Shown here one piece after another: positions 1-8,677 of a DNA stretch of 21,557 nt (the stretch's first letter is position 1; the number at the start of each line of letters is the position of its first letter). Where the stretch lies: NCBI GenBank assembly GCA_946480015.1, contig CAMLIL010000096.1, forward strand, positions 1 to 21,557. Direction: 5' to 3'. Origin of the DNA: an uncultured Oxalobacteraceae bacterium. Lineage in GTDB: Bacteria; Pseudomonadota; Gammaproteobacteria; Burkholderiales; Burkholderiaceae. The notes beneath the pieces are model-generated. The model was not told where the DNA came from. It saw only the letters and a list, made by a program, of their open reading frames with translations, and did no database searches. The position numbers and the translations under genes were made by a program.

Positions 1-293
1 TGGACGACATGGTCGACACCGCCGGCACCCTGACCAAGGCCGCCGAAGTGCTCAAAGAGCGCGGCGCCAAGAAGGTGGTGGCGTATTGCACGCACCCGGT
101 GCTGTCGGGTCCTGCCATCGACCGTATCGCCGCCTCGCCGCTCGACGAACTGGTGGTGACCGATACCATTCCGCTGTCCGCCGCCGGCGCCGCCTGCGGC
201 AAGATTCGCCAACTGACCTGCGCGCCGCTGCTGGCCGAAACCTTCAAGCGCATCAGCAAGGGCGATTCGGTGATGTCGCTGTTTATCGACTAA
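1..293 (+). CDS. prs: Ribose-phosphate pyrophosphokinase, C-terminal part (5' end outside window)
   Basis: This is the last 97 codons of PRPP synthetase, which makes phosphoribosyl pyrophosphate from ribose 5-phosphate and ATP for nucleotide, His and Trp synthesis in the cytoplasm. The reading frame is already open at base 3 and begins with [10 protein letters not shown], the conserved ribose-phosphate/PRPP-binding loop that lies about two thirds into the family. The end ([11 protein letters not shown]) is the usual C-terminus of proteobacterial Prs, so only the 5' part is missing, cut by the window edge and not by mutation. It is followed by a hairpin terminator and then rplY, the order common in betaproteobacteria. 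Identification is confident; nothing can be said about its promoter. Confidence 0.96.
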   Translation, partial: DDMVDTAGTLTKAAEVLKERGAKKVVAYCTHPVLSGPAIDRIAASPLDELVVTDTIPLSAAGAACGKIRQLTCAPLLAETFKRISKGDSVMSLFID

Positions 294-320
294 GCCGGCC
301 TCAAGCCGAACTGTTTTACG

Positions 321-360
321 CGGCGCGCTGACTGTTTTCCGGTCAGCGCGCCGTTGTCTT
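321..360 (+). terminator. Intrinsic terminator after prs
   Basis: A perfect 12-bp stem (321-332 with 342-353, 9-nt loop) is followed by the moderately U-rich tract TTGTCTT. It lies 28 nt after the prs stop. The U tract is imperfect, so partial read-through into rplY is possible. Confidence 0.7.
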
Positions 361-368
361 AAATTCTT

Positions 369-420
369 GGGCGCGCAGCTGTGCCCAATCGCAAAGCTCC
401 CTGGTCGCGGGGAGCTTTAT
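369..420 (+). promoter_or_regulatory. Two further hairpins in the rplY leader
   Basis: After the prs terminator come two more stem-loops before rplY. The first pairs 369-374 with 381-386 (6 bp including one G-U). The second pairs 393-401 with 410-418 (perfect 9 bp, AAAGCTCCC/GGGAGCTTT), followed by only two further bases of the pattern AT before ordinary sequence. The second could be a back-up terminator or a leader structure acting on rplY; the sequence alone does not decide. Confidence 0.4.
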
Positions 421-460
421 ACCGCAGGGCAGTTCAGCCCCGCATTTTTTGGAGTTTCAC

Positions 461-1084
461 ATGAAAGTTATCGCATTCAACCGTAATCTGCAGGGGTCCG
501 GAGCGAGCCGCCGCCTGCGTAATTCGGGCCAAACCCCAGGCATCATCTACGGTGGCGCCGAAGCCCCTGTGCTGATCGCACTGGACGGCAACGCCCTGTT
601 CCACGCTCTCAAGAAAGAAGCCTTCCACAGCTCGATCCTGGACCTGGAAATCGACGGCAAGAGCCAGCAAGTGCTGCTGCGCGACTTCCAGATGCACGCA
701 TACAAGCAACTGGTTCTGCACGCTGACTTCCAGCGCGTCGACGCCAACAGCAAGGTGCACAAGAAGATCGCCCTGCACTTCGTGAACGCCGACGTGTCGC
801 CAGCGGTCAAGCTGCACGGCGCCGTCGTGTCGCACGTGCTGAGCGAGCTGGAAGTGTCGTGCAACCCGGCCGACCTGCCAGAGTTCATCACCGTCGACCT
901 GTCGAACATCGACGTTGGCCACTCGATCCACGTTGCCGATCTGAGCCTGCCAGCAGGCGTGAGCGCCGTGACCCACGGTTCGAACAAGACCGTTGCCACC
1001 GCTTCGGTACCTGCCGGCCAGGCATCGGCTGACGCCGCCGCTGAAGCGCCAGCAGCTGCCCCTGCCAAAAAAGGCAAGAAGTAA
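461..1084 (+). CDS. rplY: 50S ribosomal protein L25 (general stress protein Ctc type)
   Basis: A 207-residue L25 of the long Ctc/TL5 class. L25 binds 5S rRNA loop E in the large subunit. The N-terminal about 95 residues ([20 protein letters not shown], then the TPGIIYGG segment) form the 5S-binding domain. The following about 90 residues (from the LHADFQRVD segment onwards) form the second beta-rich domain found in the Ctc group but absent from short E. coli L25. The tail is Ala/Pro-rich and ends in KKGKK, typical for betaproteobacteria. The ATG at 461 is chosen because GGAG at 451-454 is well spaced from it; an in-frame TTG at 449 would place the ribosome site inside the gene. It sits between prs and pth in the usual order and ends before a strong terminator. 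Confidence 0.96.
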   Translation: MKVIAFNRNLQGSGASRRLRNSGQTPGIIYGGAEAPVLIALDGNALFHALKKEAFHSSILDLEIDGKSQQVLLRDFQMHAYKQLVLHADFQRVDANSKVHKKIALHFVNADVSPAVKLHGAVVSHVLSELEVSCNPADLPEFITVDLSNIDVGHSIHVADLSLPAGVSAVTHGSNKTVATASVPAGQASADAAAEAPAAAPAKKGKK

Positions 1085-1120
1085 TCATTGCCCGGCGCCT
1101 GCGGGCGCTGTGCGATCGAC

Positions 1121-1151
1121 AACCCGCCTGGGGCAACCCGGCGGGTTTTTT
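1121..1151 (+). terminator. Intrinsic terminator after rplY
   Basis: An 8-bp stem AACCCGCC (1121-1128) / GGCGGGTT (1140-1147) with an 11-nt loop runs directly into six T residues (1146-1151). It is a classical rho-independent terminator 36 nt after the rplY stop. Confidence 0.88.
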
Positions 1152-1176
1152 AACGCCCGCGCTTCCCGGCTATACT
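1149..1176 (+). promoter_or_regulatory. Candidate sigma-70 promoter for pth
   Basis: TATACT at 1171-1176 matches the -10 consensus in five of six bases. The best -35 at normal spacing is the weak TTTAAC (1149-1154, 16-nt spacer). It lies between the rplY terminator and pth and would give pth its own transcript. Pattern reading only. Confidence 0.42.
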
Positions 1177-1210
1177 AGCGGGCTGATCTCATCTTCCACC
1201 TGCACGCACC

Positions 1211-1801
1211 ATGCCCATTCGCCTGATCGTCGGCCTCGGCAACCCCGGCCCCGAATACGAACTCACCCGCCACAATGCAGGCTTCTGGCTGGTCGACAAC
1301 CTCGCCAACAGCCTGCCCGGCTGCCGCCTGCAGCGCGAATCGCGCTTCCAGGCCAATCTGGCCAAGAGTTCGCTCGGCGGCAAGGAGTTGTACCTGCTCG
1401 AACCGCTCACGTTCATGAACCGTTCCGGCCAGTCGGTCGGCGCTCTCGCGCGCTTCTACAAGATCACGCCCGATGAAGTGCTGGTCGTGCACGACGAACT
1501 CGATCTCGCACCCGGCATCGCGCGCCTGAAGAAGGGCGGTTCCTCGGGGGGCCACAACGGCCTCAAAGACATCACCTCGGCACTGGGCACCCAGGATTAC
1601 TGGCGTTTGCGGCTCGGCATCGGCCATCCGCGCACCCTGGGGCTGCAGCAGGCGGTGGCCGATTTCGTGCTGCACCGTCCACGCAAGGACGAGCAGGTGC
1701 TGATCGAAGAAGCCATCGACAAGAGCTTGCGCGTGCTGCCGCTGGCCATTGAAGGCAAGTTCGAGCAGGCCACCATGGAGTTGCACACCGCACAACGTTG
1801 A
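1211..1801 (+). CDS. pth: Peptidyl-tRNA hydrolase
   Basis: A 196-residue cytoplasmic enzyme that cleaves the ester bond of peptidyl-tRNA released from stalled ribosomes, recycling the tRNA. The family signature is complete: [20 protein letters not shown] at the start with catalytic His21, the [11 protein letters not shown] segment, Asp95 in VVHDELDL (which activates the catalytic His), and the Asn-containing GGHNGLKDI tRNA-binding segment. Length equals the usual 190-200 residues. The ATG at 1211 is followed at once by conserved residues, so the start is secure even though no strong ribosome binding site is visible. It follows rplY, the standard rplY-pth order, but a terminator and a possible promoter between them suggest separate transcription. 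Confidence 0.97.
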   Translation: MPIRLIVGLGNPGPEYELTRHNAGFWLVDNLANSLPGCRLQRESRFQANLAKSSLGGKELYLLEPLTFMNRSGQSVGALARFYKITPDEVLVVHDELDLAPGIARLKKGGSSGGHNGLKDITSALGTQDYWRLRLGIGHPRTLGLQQAVADFVLHRPRKDEQVLIEEAIDKSLRVLPLAIEGKFEQATMELHTAQR

Positions 1802-1818
1802 AATCGTGTTTTTATTGC

Positions 1819-1841
1819 AACGCGCATACAAAATGCGCGTT
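1819..1841. repeat. Perfect palindrome between pth and the PEP-CTERM gene
   Basis: AACGCGCAT (1819-1827) and ATGCGCGTT (1833-1841) are perfect 9-bp inverted arms around the 5-nt loop ACAAA. No T tract follows on either strand, so a terminator is unlikely. It lies just upstream of a -10-like TATGAT (1861-1866), so an operator or mRNA leader hairpin for the next gene is possible. Confidence 0.5.
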
Positions 1842-1911
1842 GGCTTGGCGGCCTTGCAAATATGATGAATACGCAAGTGCTCATCGTGTCCACACTCAAG
1901 GGGAAAACCGC

Positions 1912-2454
1912 ATGCGAACATTCAAAACGTCCATCGTTGCCGGCGCCATTCTGCTGGCCGCCGCACTCCCGGCCCAGGCCGTGCCCATCCTCTACAACCT
2001 CAGCGGCGTCACCTTTTCCGACGGTACCGCGGCCACCGGTTCCCTGATGTACGACGCGGTGACCCATGTCGGCAGTAATTTCAGCGTGGTGACGCTGGCC
2101 GGACTCTTGCCGGCATTCACCTATGACACCTCCAACAGCGGCCTTTACACGGGCGGTGGCGCAGGCCCCAACAACTTTATCCTCATGCGCTTCGATGGCC
2201 ACCGGGTATTCAATTTCTCCCTCATCGATCCATTTACTGACGCCGGCGGCAGTCATTTGCTAAATACCGGGAGCACCTATGACTGCAACAATTGCGGCAC
2301 GTATCGTCGCGTGACCGCCGGTTCGCTGGTGGCCGCGGCCGCTGATGTGCCCGAGCCCGCCACTTTGCTGAGCGTGTTGTCGGCGCTCGCGCTGCTGGGA
2401 CTTGTTCGACGCCGGCCACCCCGCCAAATCGTGCGATTCATGCAACGTGCATAA
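1912..2454 (+). CDS. PEP-CTERM sorting domain protein, exported
   Basis: A 180-residue exported protein of unknown function. It has an N-terminal signal peptide (basic MRTFKTS, hydrophobic core, cleavage near PAQA-VP), a middle of about 120 residues rich in Gly, Ser, Thr and Asn, a small CNNC motif near residue 125, and a C-terminal PEP-CTERM signal: VPEPATLL, a hydrophobic stretch, then the basic RRR cluster. In this family the signal directs the protein to exosortase (EpsH/XrtA-type) processing in bacteria that make exopolysaccharide. The ATG at 1912 is preferred because it starts the signal peptide and follows AGGGGA (1900-1905); the frame is open further upstream to 1798 but that part is not signal-like. 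A 16-residue tail follows the RRR cluster, longer than usual. No exosortase gene is in the window. Confidence 0.87.
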   Translation: MRTFKTSIVAGAILLAAALPAQAVPILYNLSGVTFSDGTAATGSLMYDAVTHVGSNFSVVTLAGLLPAFTYDTSNSGLYTGGGAGPNNFILMRFDGHRVFNFSLIDPFTDAGGSHLLNTGSTYDCNNCGTYRRVTAGSLVAAAADVPEPATLLSVLSALALLGLVRRRPPRQIVRFMQRA

Positions 2455-2524
2455 AAAATAAACTCGGGCGCAGTCCATCCCCGCGCATAATCGTCATGCG
2501 GTGTCGATCAGCGAGGAGGCGTGG

Positions 2525-5500
2525 ATGGTGACTCTGGGAGCACACGGCCAGGCCGTGGAATTCAGCGCGGTCAAGGCGGCGGAACAGCCGGCACAAGGCC
2601 AGCAGCTGGCCGGTGCCGCCCCCGAGCCGATCGGCCTGGCCCTGTCCGGTGGCGGCATCCGCAGCGCCACCTTCAGCCTGGGTGTGCTGCAAGCGCTGGC
2701 GGCGCGCCGGCGCCTGGCTTCGTTCGATTACCTCTCCACCGTTTCCGGCGGCGGCTACATCGGCGCCTGGATGAGCGCATGGATCTACCGCTTCGGCCTC
2801 AAGACGGTCCAGGAAGAGCTGGGCCGTGCCAGCGCCAGCGCCGGCGCCGAGCCTGTCAGCGCGGAAGCGGCGCCCCTTCAATGGCTGCGGCGCTACAGCA
2901 ACTACCTCACGCCGCGCGTGGGCCTGTTCTCCAGCGACGCGCTGACCGTGATGAGCATCTGGATGCGCAACGTGGTGCTGACCCTCATCGTGGTGTTCCT
3001 GGTGTTCGCGGTCGTCGTCATGCTGCCGCGGCTGGTGCTGCTGCACCTGCTCGACAGCATCAATGCGCGCGCCGAGTGGCTCGGCTACACCGCAGTCGTG
3101 CTTGGCTGCGGCCTGTTGCCGGGCGTGATGATGGCCAATCTGATGCGGCTGCGCAGGCCAGGCGAGGGCAGCCGCTGGCTCGCCAGTTCAAGCGGGGTGG
3201 CCTGGACGGTGGTGCTGCCGGGCGTGCTCGCCGCCACGGCCGCCAGCGCGTGGCTGTTCGCGCGCGGCGAAGGCCAGCCGCCGTTCGAGCCACCCATGCT
3301 GATCATGGGCGGCATCCTGATTGCGGTGGTCACCGCGCTGTGGCTGACCGCCGAACTGCGCCGGCAACCCGGCCAGGCCGGGCGCGAGCGGCCGTCGCGC
3401 TGGCAGCTGGCGCGCGAATTATGGGTCTATGTGCAAGCCCTGGCCGTCGCGCTTGCCTGCGGCGGCGGTGCGCTGTGGGCCATGCACCGCGCCTTCCCGT
3501 ACGACGGCAGCGTGGGCGGCGCGGTGGCCTCGTTCACGCTCGGTCCGGCCGCCATCCTGGTGGTGGCGGGGCTGGCCGGATGGATCTTCGTCGGCCTGGT
3601 GGGGCGGGTGTTCTACGAACGCTCGCGCGAATGGTGGAGCCGCATGAACGCGCTGTTTATAAGCGCCGGTGCACTGCTGTTTCTGGTCAACCTGTGCGCC
3701 TTTTACGTGCCCGCCCTGGCCGCCACGGCGTGGAACAGCACCTGGCTGCGCGGCCTGTTCAGCACCGGCTGGCTCGGCAGCCTGCTGCTGGTGTGGCTGG
3801 GGCCGCGCAAGAGCAGCGCGCCGCCGCCAGCGCGCTGGAGCATGATGTCGGTCGCCAACGCAGCAGCAATCGTGGGCATGATCGGCTTCATCGTGGCCGC
3901 CGCCTTCCTCCTCGACCTGGCGCTGGCCAAGGCCGCGCAAGCCTTCGGCGGACCGCTGCCCGGGGCGCTGTATCCCGCGTCCTTGCCGGGCTATGTCGAC
4001 CAGCACGTGGCGGCGCTGTGCGCCGAACTCAAGCTCGCCTTGCTGTGCCTGCCGTTCCTGTGGTGGGCCTTTCTTGCCACGGCGCTGGCGATGGTGGTGT
4101 TCGGCCAGCGCGTCGATGTCAACAAGTTCTCGCTGCACAATATGTACAAGGACCGTCTGATCCGCTGCTACCTGGGCGCCAGCAATGCCGCGCGCAATCC
4201 CCACCCCTTCACCGGCTTTGACGAGTCCGACGACCTGGCCCTGCGCGACCTGGCCAGCCGTTCGCGCCCGCAGCGGCCGTACCACATCTTCAACACCGCG
4301 CTGAATCTATCGCAGGGAAAGAATCTCGCCTGGCAGGAGCGCAAGGCCGCGGCATTCGCGCTGACGCCCTTGTACTGCGGCTTCGGCCTGTCGGGCACCC
4401 AGGGCGAGCTGTCCGGCAAGCTGGGCCAGCCGAACGGCGTATCGCGCTTTCGGCCCACCGCCCAGTACGCAGGGCGCGATGGCGAGGAGCCCGGCATCAG
4501 CCTGGGTACGGCCATGGCCACCTCGGGCGCGGCGGCCAATCCGAACGGCGGCATCCACACCCGCCCGGCGCTGGCCTTCATGATGACCTTGCTCAACCTG
4601 CGGCTGGGGCGCTGGTGTCCGAATCCGGCCTGCACCAGCTGGCGCAGCCCCAGCCCGCTGTTCGGCGTGCTTTACCTGCTGCAGGAACTGTTCGGCTTCT
4701 CCAACGACACGTCGCGCTACATCAATCTGTCCGACGGCGGCCACTTCGAAAACACCGGCATCTATGAACTGGTACGGCGCCGTTGCCACGTCATCGTGAT
4801 GGTCGACGCCGGTGCCGATGGCGAGCGCGGCTTCAACGACCTGGGGCGGGCAATCCGCCAGTGCCGCATCGATTTCGGCGTCGAGATCAGCATCGACCTG
4901 GCCGCTTTGCGGCGGCCCGGCAAGGATGCGCTGCCCGGCAGCGGCGTGGCGAGCGGCACCATCGATTACGGCGCCGGATTTGCCAGGGGCACCCTGATTG
5001 TCATCAAGCCCACCTTGTGCGCGGGCCGGCGGGAACCGGTCGATGTGCTCAACTACGCGACCCGCAACCCGGCCTTTCCGCAGCAGAGCACGGCCGACCA
5101 GTTCTTCGACGAAAGCCAGTTCGAAAGCTACCGTCAGCTCGGGCTGTATCTGGGCAACCAATGTCTCGACATCCACGAAAACGTGCTGCCCGAGCGTCCG
5201 ATTGCCGACCTCGGCGCGGCATCCGTGCGCCTGTCCAGCGACAGGGAGACGCGCACGCACTGGCTGCGGCGGATGTGGCCGGTGCTGCCCTGGGCCTCCG
5301 CCGGGCTGCTGCTGTTGCTATCCGTATTCAATGGAACCTGTCTTTCGTCCAGCTGGAACGCCCTGCGTCAGGCGCAGCAGTGCGGCGTGCCCGAGGCCGC
5401 CGTCGCGCTCGCCGCGCCTGACTGGTGCCCGCGCGCGGTATTCCTGTACCTCGACACCTTCGCCGTCCTGCTCTACAGCGCCACCTTCATGGCCGGCCAG

Positions 5501-5809
5501 CGGCTGTTCCTGGGCGCGGCACTCAAGGGCACGCCGCTGATGGCGCGCTACCCGGTGCTGATCGCATTGGCGCTCGGGCTGGCGCTCGCGGGCGGCTTTG
5601 CCGATATCGTCGAAAACACGCTGGTCATGAGCGCCATGTCCGCCGCCGGCAGTTGCCTGCCAGATGCCCCGCCGACGCCGTTCTGGACCACGGCCAAGTT
5701 CGTCCTGTTCGGCATCAACCTGGGCTTGTTGCTGGCGGTGCGATGGTATGGCCGCCGGCGCGACAGCGGCGACGCCGCCGGCGGCGGGGCGATGAGTACG
5801 GCGGGATAA
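2525..5809 (+). CDS. Large patatin-like phospholipase with polytopic membrane regions
   Basis: A predicted 1094-residue lipid acyl hydrolase anchored in the membrane. The patatin oxyanion motif is at residues 41-44 (SGGGIRSATFSLG). The nucleophile elbow is STVSGGG with Ser74, so the first Gly of the usual GxSxG is replaced by Thr. The dyad Asp is Asp737 in NLSDGGHFENTG. Between Ser74 and Asp737 lie about ten hydrophobic segments (roughly residues 150-176, 186-208, 226-246, 258-277, 298-320, 336-360, 374-400, 410-430, 443-467, 497-530), and four more follow (about 920-937, 971-998, 1009-1035, 1059-1076). The ATG at 2525 is favoured because GAGGAGG (2513-2519) precedes it by 5 nt; an in-frame GTG at 2501 would put that site inside the gene. 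The neighbours do not suggest a substrate. The patatin assignment is firm; the biological role is unknown. Confidence 0.87.
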   Translation: MVTLGAHGQAVEFSAVKAAEQPAQGQQLAGAAPEPIGLALSGGGIRSATFSLGVLQALAARRRLASFDYLSTVSGGGYIGAWMSAWIYRFGLKTVQEELGRASASAGAEPVSAEAAPLQWLRRYSNYLTPRVGLFSSDALTVMSIWMRNVVLTLIVVFLVFAVVVMLPRLVLLHLLDSINARAEWLGYTAVVLGCGLLPGVMMANLMRLRRPGEGSRWLASSSGVAWTVVLPGVLAATAASAWLFARGEGQPPFEPPMLIMGGILIAVVTALWLTAELRRQPGQAGRERPSRWQLARELWVYVQALAVALACGGGALWAMHRAFPYDGSVGGAVASFTLGPAAILVVAGLAGWIFVGLVGRVFYERSREWWSRMNALFISAGALLFLVNLCAFYVPALAATAWNSTWLRGLFSTGWLGSLLLVWLGPRKSSAPPPARWSMMSVANAAAIVGMIGFIVAAAFLLDLALAKAAQAFGGPLPGALYPASLPGYVDQHVAALCAELKLALLCLPFLWWAFLATALAMVVFGQRVDVNKFSLHNMYKDRLIRCYLGASNAARNPHPFTGFDESDDLALRDLASRSRPQRPYHIFNTALNLSQGKNLAWQERKAAAFALTPLYCGFGLSGTQGELSGKLGQPNGVSRFRPTAQYAGRDGEEPGISLGTAMATSGAAANPNGGIHTRPALAFMMTLLNLRLGRWCPNPACTSWRSPSPLFGVLYLLQELFGFSNDTSRYINLSDGGHFENTGIYELVRRRCHVIVMVDAGADGERGFNDLGRAIRQCRIDFGVEISIDLAALRRPGKDALPGSGVASGTIDYGAGFARGTLIVIKPTLCAGRREPVDVLNYATRNPAFPQQSTADQFFDESQFESYRQLGLYLGNQCLDIHENVLPERPIADLGAASVRLSSDRETRTHWLRRMWPVLPWASAGLLLLLSVFNGTCLSSSWNALRQAQQCGVPEAAVALAAPDWCPRAVFLYLDTFAVLLYSATFMAGQRLFLGAALKGTPLMARYPVLIALALGLALAGGFADIVENTLVMSAMSAAGSCLPDAPPTPFWTTAKFVLFGINLGLLLAVRWYGRRRDSGDAAGGGAMSTAG

Positions 5810-5842
5810 TTAAGGGTGAGTCCGCGCGGACCGGGTTACAAT
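5810..5842 (+). promoter_or_regulatory. Candidate promoter for ychF
   Basis: TACAAT at 5837-5842 fits a -10 box about 64 nt before the ychF ATG, but the region upstream offers only the poor -35 candidate TTAAGG at a long spacing. Suggestive only. Confidence 0.3.
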
Positions 5843-5905
5843 GTGAGGTTTCGGGCCGCCCGTGCTTGTTTGCGCCCATCGATCATCGAATTAGAAAGTC
5901 TTCCC

Positions 5906-6997
5906 ATGAGTCTCAAATGCGGCATCGTCGGCCTGCCCAACGTCGGCAAGTCCACCCTTTTCAATGCGCTGACCAAGGCCGGCATTCCGGCTGAGAACTA
6001 CCCGTTCTGCACCATCGAACCGAACGTCGGCGTGGTCGAAGTGCCGGACCCGCGCATGGCCGCGCTGGCCGAGATCGTCAAGCCCGAGCGCATGGTCAAC
6101 GCCATCGTCGAGTTCGTCGACATCGCCGGCCTGGTGGCGGGCGCCTCGAAAGGCGAGGGCCTGGGCAACCAGTTCCTGTCGCACATCCGCGAGACCGACG
6201 CCATCGTCAACGTGGTGCGCTGCTTCGAGGACGACAACGTGATCCACGTGGCCGGCAAGATCAATCCGCTGGACGACATCGAAGTCATCCAGACCGAGCT
6301 GGCGCTGGCCGACATGGGCACGGTTGAAAAAGCCATCCACCGCGAAAACAAGAAAGCCCGTTCGGGCGACAAGGATGCGGCCAAGCTGGTCGCCCTGCTC
6401 GAACGCATGATGCCCTTCCTGAACGACGCCAAGCCAGTGCGCGCGATGGGGCTGGACGCCGACGACATGGCGCTCATCAAACCGCTCTGCCTGATCACCG
6501 CCAAGCCGGCCATGTACGTGGCCAACGTGTCGGACACCGGTTTCACCAACAACCCGCTGCTGGACCAGCTGACCGCCTACGCCAAGTCGCAGAATGCACC
6601 CATCGTATCGATCTGCGCGGCCATCGAATCGGAGATCGCCGACCTGGACGACGAAGACAAGAGCGCCTTCCTGGCCGACATGGGCATGGAAGAGCCGGGC
6701 CTGGACCGCCTGATCCGCGCCGCCTACAAGCTGCTGGGCCTGCAGACTTACTTCACCGCCGGCGTAAAAGAAGTGCGCGCCTGGACCATCCACATCGGCG
6801 ACACCGCACCGCAGGCTGCCGGCGTGATCCATACCGACTTCGAACGCGGTTTCATCCGCGCGCAAACCATCGCCTACGACGATTACATCGCCTACAAGGG
6901 CGAAACCGGCGCCAAGGAAGCGGGCAAGATGCGCGCCGAGGGCAAGGAATACGTGGTCAAGGATGGCGATGTGTTGAACTTCCTGTTCAACGTCTGA
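5906..6997 (+). CDS. ychF: Redox-regulated ATPase/GTPase YchF (OLA1 family)
   Basis: A 363-residue Obg-related P-loop NTPase that associates with ribosomes; the family hydrolyses ATP in preference to GTP and takes part in translation and oxidative-stress control. The P-loop is GLPNVGKST (residues 9-17), the G3-like [20 protein letters not shown] segment follows, then a coiled-coil insertion, and the C-terminal TGS domain begins near [12 protein letters not shown] and runs to VLNFLFNV. Length is exactly that of bacterial YchF. The ATG at 5906 is chosen because [12 protein letters not shown] is the conserved family start; the open frame extends to 5816 but the added residues are unconserved in style. 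In many proteobacteria ychF follows pth directly; here 4.1 kb with two genes separates them. A terminator lies 24 nt after the stop. Confidence 0.97.
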   Translation: MSLKCGIVGLPNVGKSTLFNALTKAGIPAENYPFCTIEPNVGVVEVPDPRMAALAEIVKPERMVNAIVEFVDIAGLVAGASKGEGLGNQFLSHIRETDAIVNVVRCFEDDNVIHVAGKINPLDDIEVIQTELALADMGTVEKAIHRENKKARSGDKDAAKLVALLERMMPFLNDAKPVRAMGLDADDMALIKPLCLITAKPAMYVANVSDTGFTNNPLLDQLTAYAKSQNAPIVSICAAIESEIADLDDEDKSAFLADMGMEEPGLDRLIRAAYKLLGLQTYFTAGVKEVRAWTIHIGDTAPQAAGVIHTDFERGFIRAQTIAYDDYIAYKGETGAKEAGKMRAEGKEYVVKDGDVLNFLFNV

Positions 6998-7020
6998 GCC
7001 GTCGAAGCGATCGCCCCATC

Positions 7021-7048
7021 CGCCCTCCGCAACGAGGGCGTTTTCATT
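7021..7048 (+). terminator. Intrinsic terminator after ychF
   Basis: CGCCCTC (7021-7027) pairs with GAGGGCG (7034-7040) around the 6-nt loop CGCAAC, followed by TTTTCATT. It serves ychF; read on the other strand there is no T tract. The same hairpin and tail recur at 11309-11340. Confidence 0.85.
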
Positions 7049-7049
7049 T

Positions 7050-7736
7050 CTAGAACAGGCTGGACGCAATATTGATTGTCAGCGCGAGCAGGGTGGCATT
7101 GAAGAAAAAGGCCAGGACACAGTGGACGAGACCGATCCGGCGTTGCGATCGCGTCGTGAAGCTGATGTCGGCAGTCTGGCCGGAAGTGCCGATGACACAG
7201 GCGAAGTACAGAAAGTCGCCGTAGTCGGGCGCCTGTCCTCCAGGGAAATCCAGACCGCCGGGGCCGCCGCGCATGACCGCGCTGTAGTAGTCGTGCGCGT
7301 AATGCAGCGCGAACATTGTCTGTGTAAAGGCCCACGAGGATATCAAGGTCCCAATCGCAAGGCCGATGTGCATGTAGCGACTGGCGCCATGCAGGTCTTT
7401 CACGACCGCAAGCTCGTTCACGATGGCGGCCAGCGATGCGATTGCCGCGGCCACGACCAGGGCCAGGACCGCAAGGCGTCCTTCGTCCTCTTGGCAGGCG
7501 CGGCTGCGCATGCGCTCATGCGTCGACCAAAACATCAAGCGTGCGGCGAGAATAAGATAGGCCACCGCGCCCACGTTCCAGCCGATGATCATGCGCGTGA
7601 TGGCATGGGTGGCCAGTGACGTCGGAAGCACCAGGGTCGTCACCAATCCAAGCAGGCCACAAGCGGCCAGGCGTGAACGTGCCAGGATGATGCGCCCGAT
7701 CTTGGTTCGGGCAACGGCGGAGGCGATGGTCTTCAT
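7050..7736 (-). CDS. DUF1345 family membrane protein
   Basis: A 228-residue inner-membrane protein with about five hydrophobic helices: near residues 20-42, 48-68, 88-108, 122-145 and 205-225. The segment with DYYS, then the [20 protein letters not shown] region and a final hydrophobic helix, is the pattern known from the DUF1345 family, whose function has not been established. The ATG at 7736 is chosen because the protein then starts with a basic segment before the first helix; an in-frame GTG at 7799 would add 21 residues, and neither start has a convincing ribosome binding site. It is convergent with ychF and ends 9 nt past the ychF hairpin stem, so the two genes nearly abut. It follows the outer-membrane protein gene on the same strand with a 103-bp gap. 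Confidence 0.8.
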   Translation of the reverse strand: MKTIASAVARTKIGRIILARSRLAACGLLGLVTTLVLPTSLATHAITRMIIGWNVGAVAYLILAARLMFWSTHERMRSRACQEDEGRLAVLALVVAAAIASLAAIVNELAVVKDLHGASRYMHIGLAIGTLISSWAFTQTMFALHYAHDYYSAVMRGGPGGLDFPGGQAPDYGDFLYFACVIGTSGQTADISFTTRSQRRIGLVHCVLAFFFNATLLALTINIASSLF

Positions 7737-7839
7737 AACGGCATGGTAGCCGAAAATTGCCAACCTAAAATCACGCGCCGGGGGCCATAATTCCCGCACT
7801 GCCGCCGCAGCTCAGCCGGGCGCGCCGGTGCCGGACGAA

Positions 7840-8592
7840 TCAAAAGCGCGCGCCAAGTGAGATCCGGGTCGCGCGATTGCGGGTGAAATTGGCGAACTGA
7901 TCCTCAGCAAGCCTGAGGAATAGGGATTTGTAATCGTAAGTCAGGGAAACGGCGTTCCCGTGAATAAATAGATCGTCGCCGGTCAGGCCGCTTTTGTGGG
8001 ACGCATCGAGCGTCCAGCGCGCGACGTTGGAAGACTTGTAGCGCAATACGCAATGGGTCACGTGCTGATGCGTTCCGAGACGGTCATCCGAAATACGAAA
8101 CAGCGATACTTCGGTGTCAGGAATCGCGCGTGATCCAAGGCCGACAGTAATCGCGTCATTCGGGTCGAAATTAAGGTTGTAATAGTCGTGCAGGTTGGTG
8201 CGGCCCCAGCCGACGATGGCATAGTTGGCGCCGCCAACTTCCGCCGTCACGGAACCGCCGATAAAGCCTCGGCTTGCCAGCTGCGCAGACCAGATCACGC
8301 GCAGCGCTTCGCTGTCCTGGTGAAATTCATATCCGGCGCGGGCCTGACTGAATCCAGCGCGGTCCCGGTACGCGCCGATCCACACGGTATGGTCCCCTAT
8401 GCTGGCGCGGAGATTCAGGTCGCTTGCATCGTTACCATCCGATGACCGGTAATAGGACGGCGTGAGTTTGAATGCCGGTTCGCGCTGCTGCGCATTATCC
8501 GCGCCATTGGTATCCTGCGCCCAGGCACCGCCAGCCGAAACCAAGGCGGCCAAGCAGACCGCACGTTTTGTGAATAGGTGCTGTGAGAACAT
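7840..8592 (-). CDS. Probable outer-membrane beta-barrel protein, function unknown
   Basis: A 250-residue exported protein. It has a signal peptide (basic residues near position 9, hydrophobic core, cleavage after AWA-QD), and the mature part consists of short alternating polar/hydrophobic strands such as TVWIGAYRDRAGFSQARAGY and KSLFLRLAEDQFANF. It ends in LGARF, a terminal Phe preceded by alternating residues, which is the usual BAM recognition end of outer-membrane barrels. The pattern recalls YaiO-like or DUF481-like barrels, but no family motif was recognised firmly. The ATG at 8592 is preceded by AGGA four bases upstream. It is co-directional with the DUF1345 gene but a shared role is not evident. 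A single Cys lies near residue 184. Confidence is high that it is a gene and moderate that it is a barrel. Confidence 0.72.
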   Translation of the reverse strand: MFSQHLFTKRAVCLAALVSAGGAWAQDTNGADNAQQREPAFKLTPSYYRSSDGNDASDLNLRASIGDHTVWIGAYRDRAGFSQARAGYEFHQDSEALRVIWSAQLASRGFIGGSVTAEVGGANYAIVGWGRTNLHDYYNLNFDPNDAITVGLGSRAIPDTEVSLFRISDDRLGTHQHVTHCVLRYKSSNVARWTLDASHKSGLTGDDLFIHGNAVSLTYDYKSLFLRLAEDQFANFTRNRATRISLGARF

Positions 8593-8677
8593 AGTGTCCT
8601 GTGGTTATCCCTGACCTTGCCGATTTTAGTGGATTCGCAAACCGGCCGCACCTATTCCAATGATGGCTTGCCTGCGC

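Noticed and set aside
1841..1858. Sigma-54-like TGG...TTGC pattern upstream of the PEP-CTERM gene
   Set aside because: The GG and GC elements are 14 bases apart, not the strict 12 of the sigma-54 promoter, so it should not function.
5891..7069. Long open frame on the - strand opposite ychF
   Set aside because: ychF on the + strand has full family conservation; the antisense product is His/Val/Gly/Asp-rich without any domain, a typical mirror of GC-rich coding DNA.
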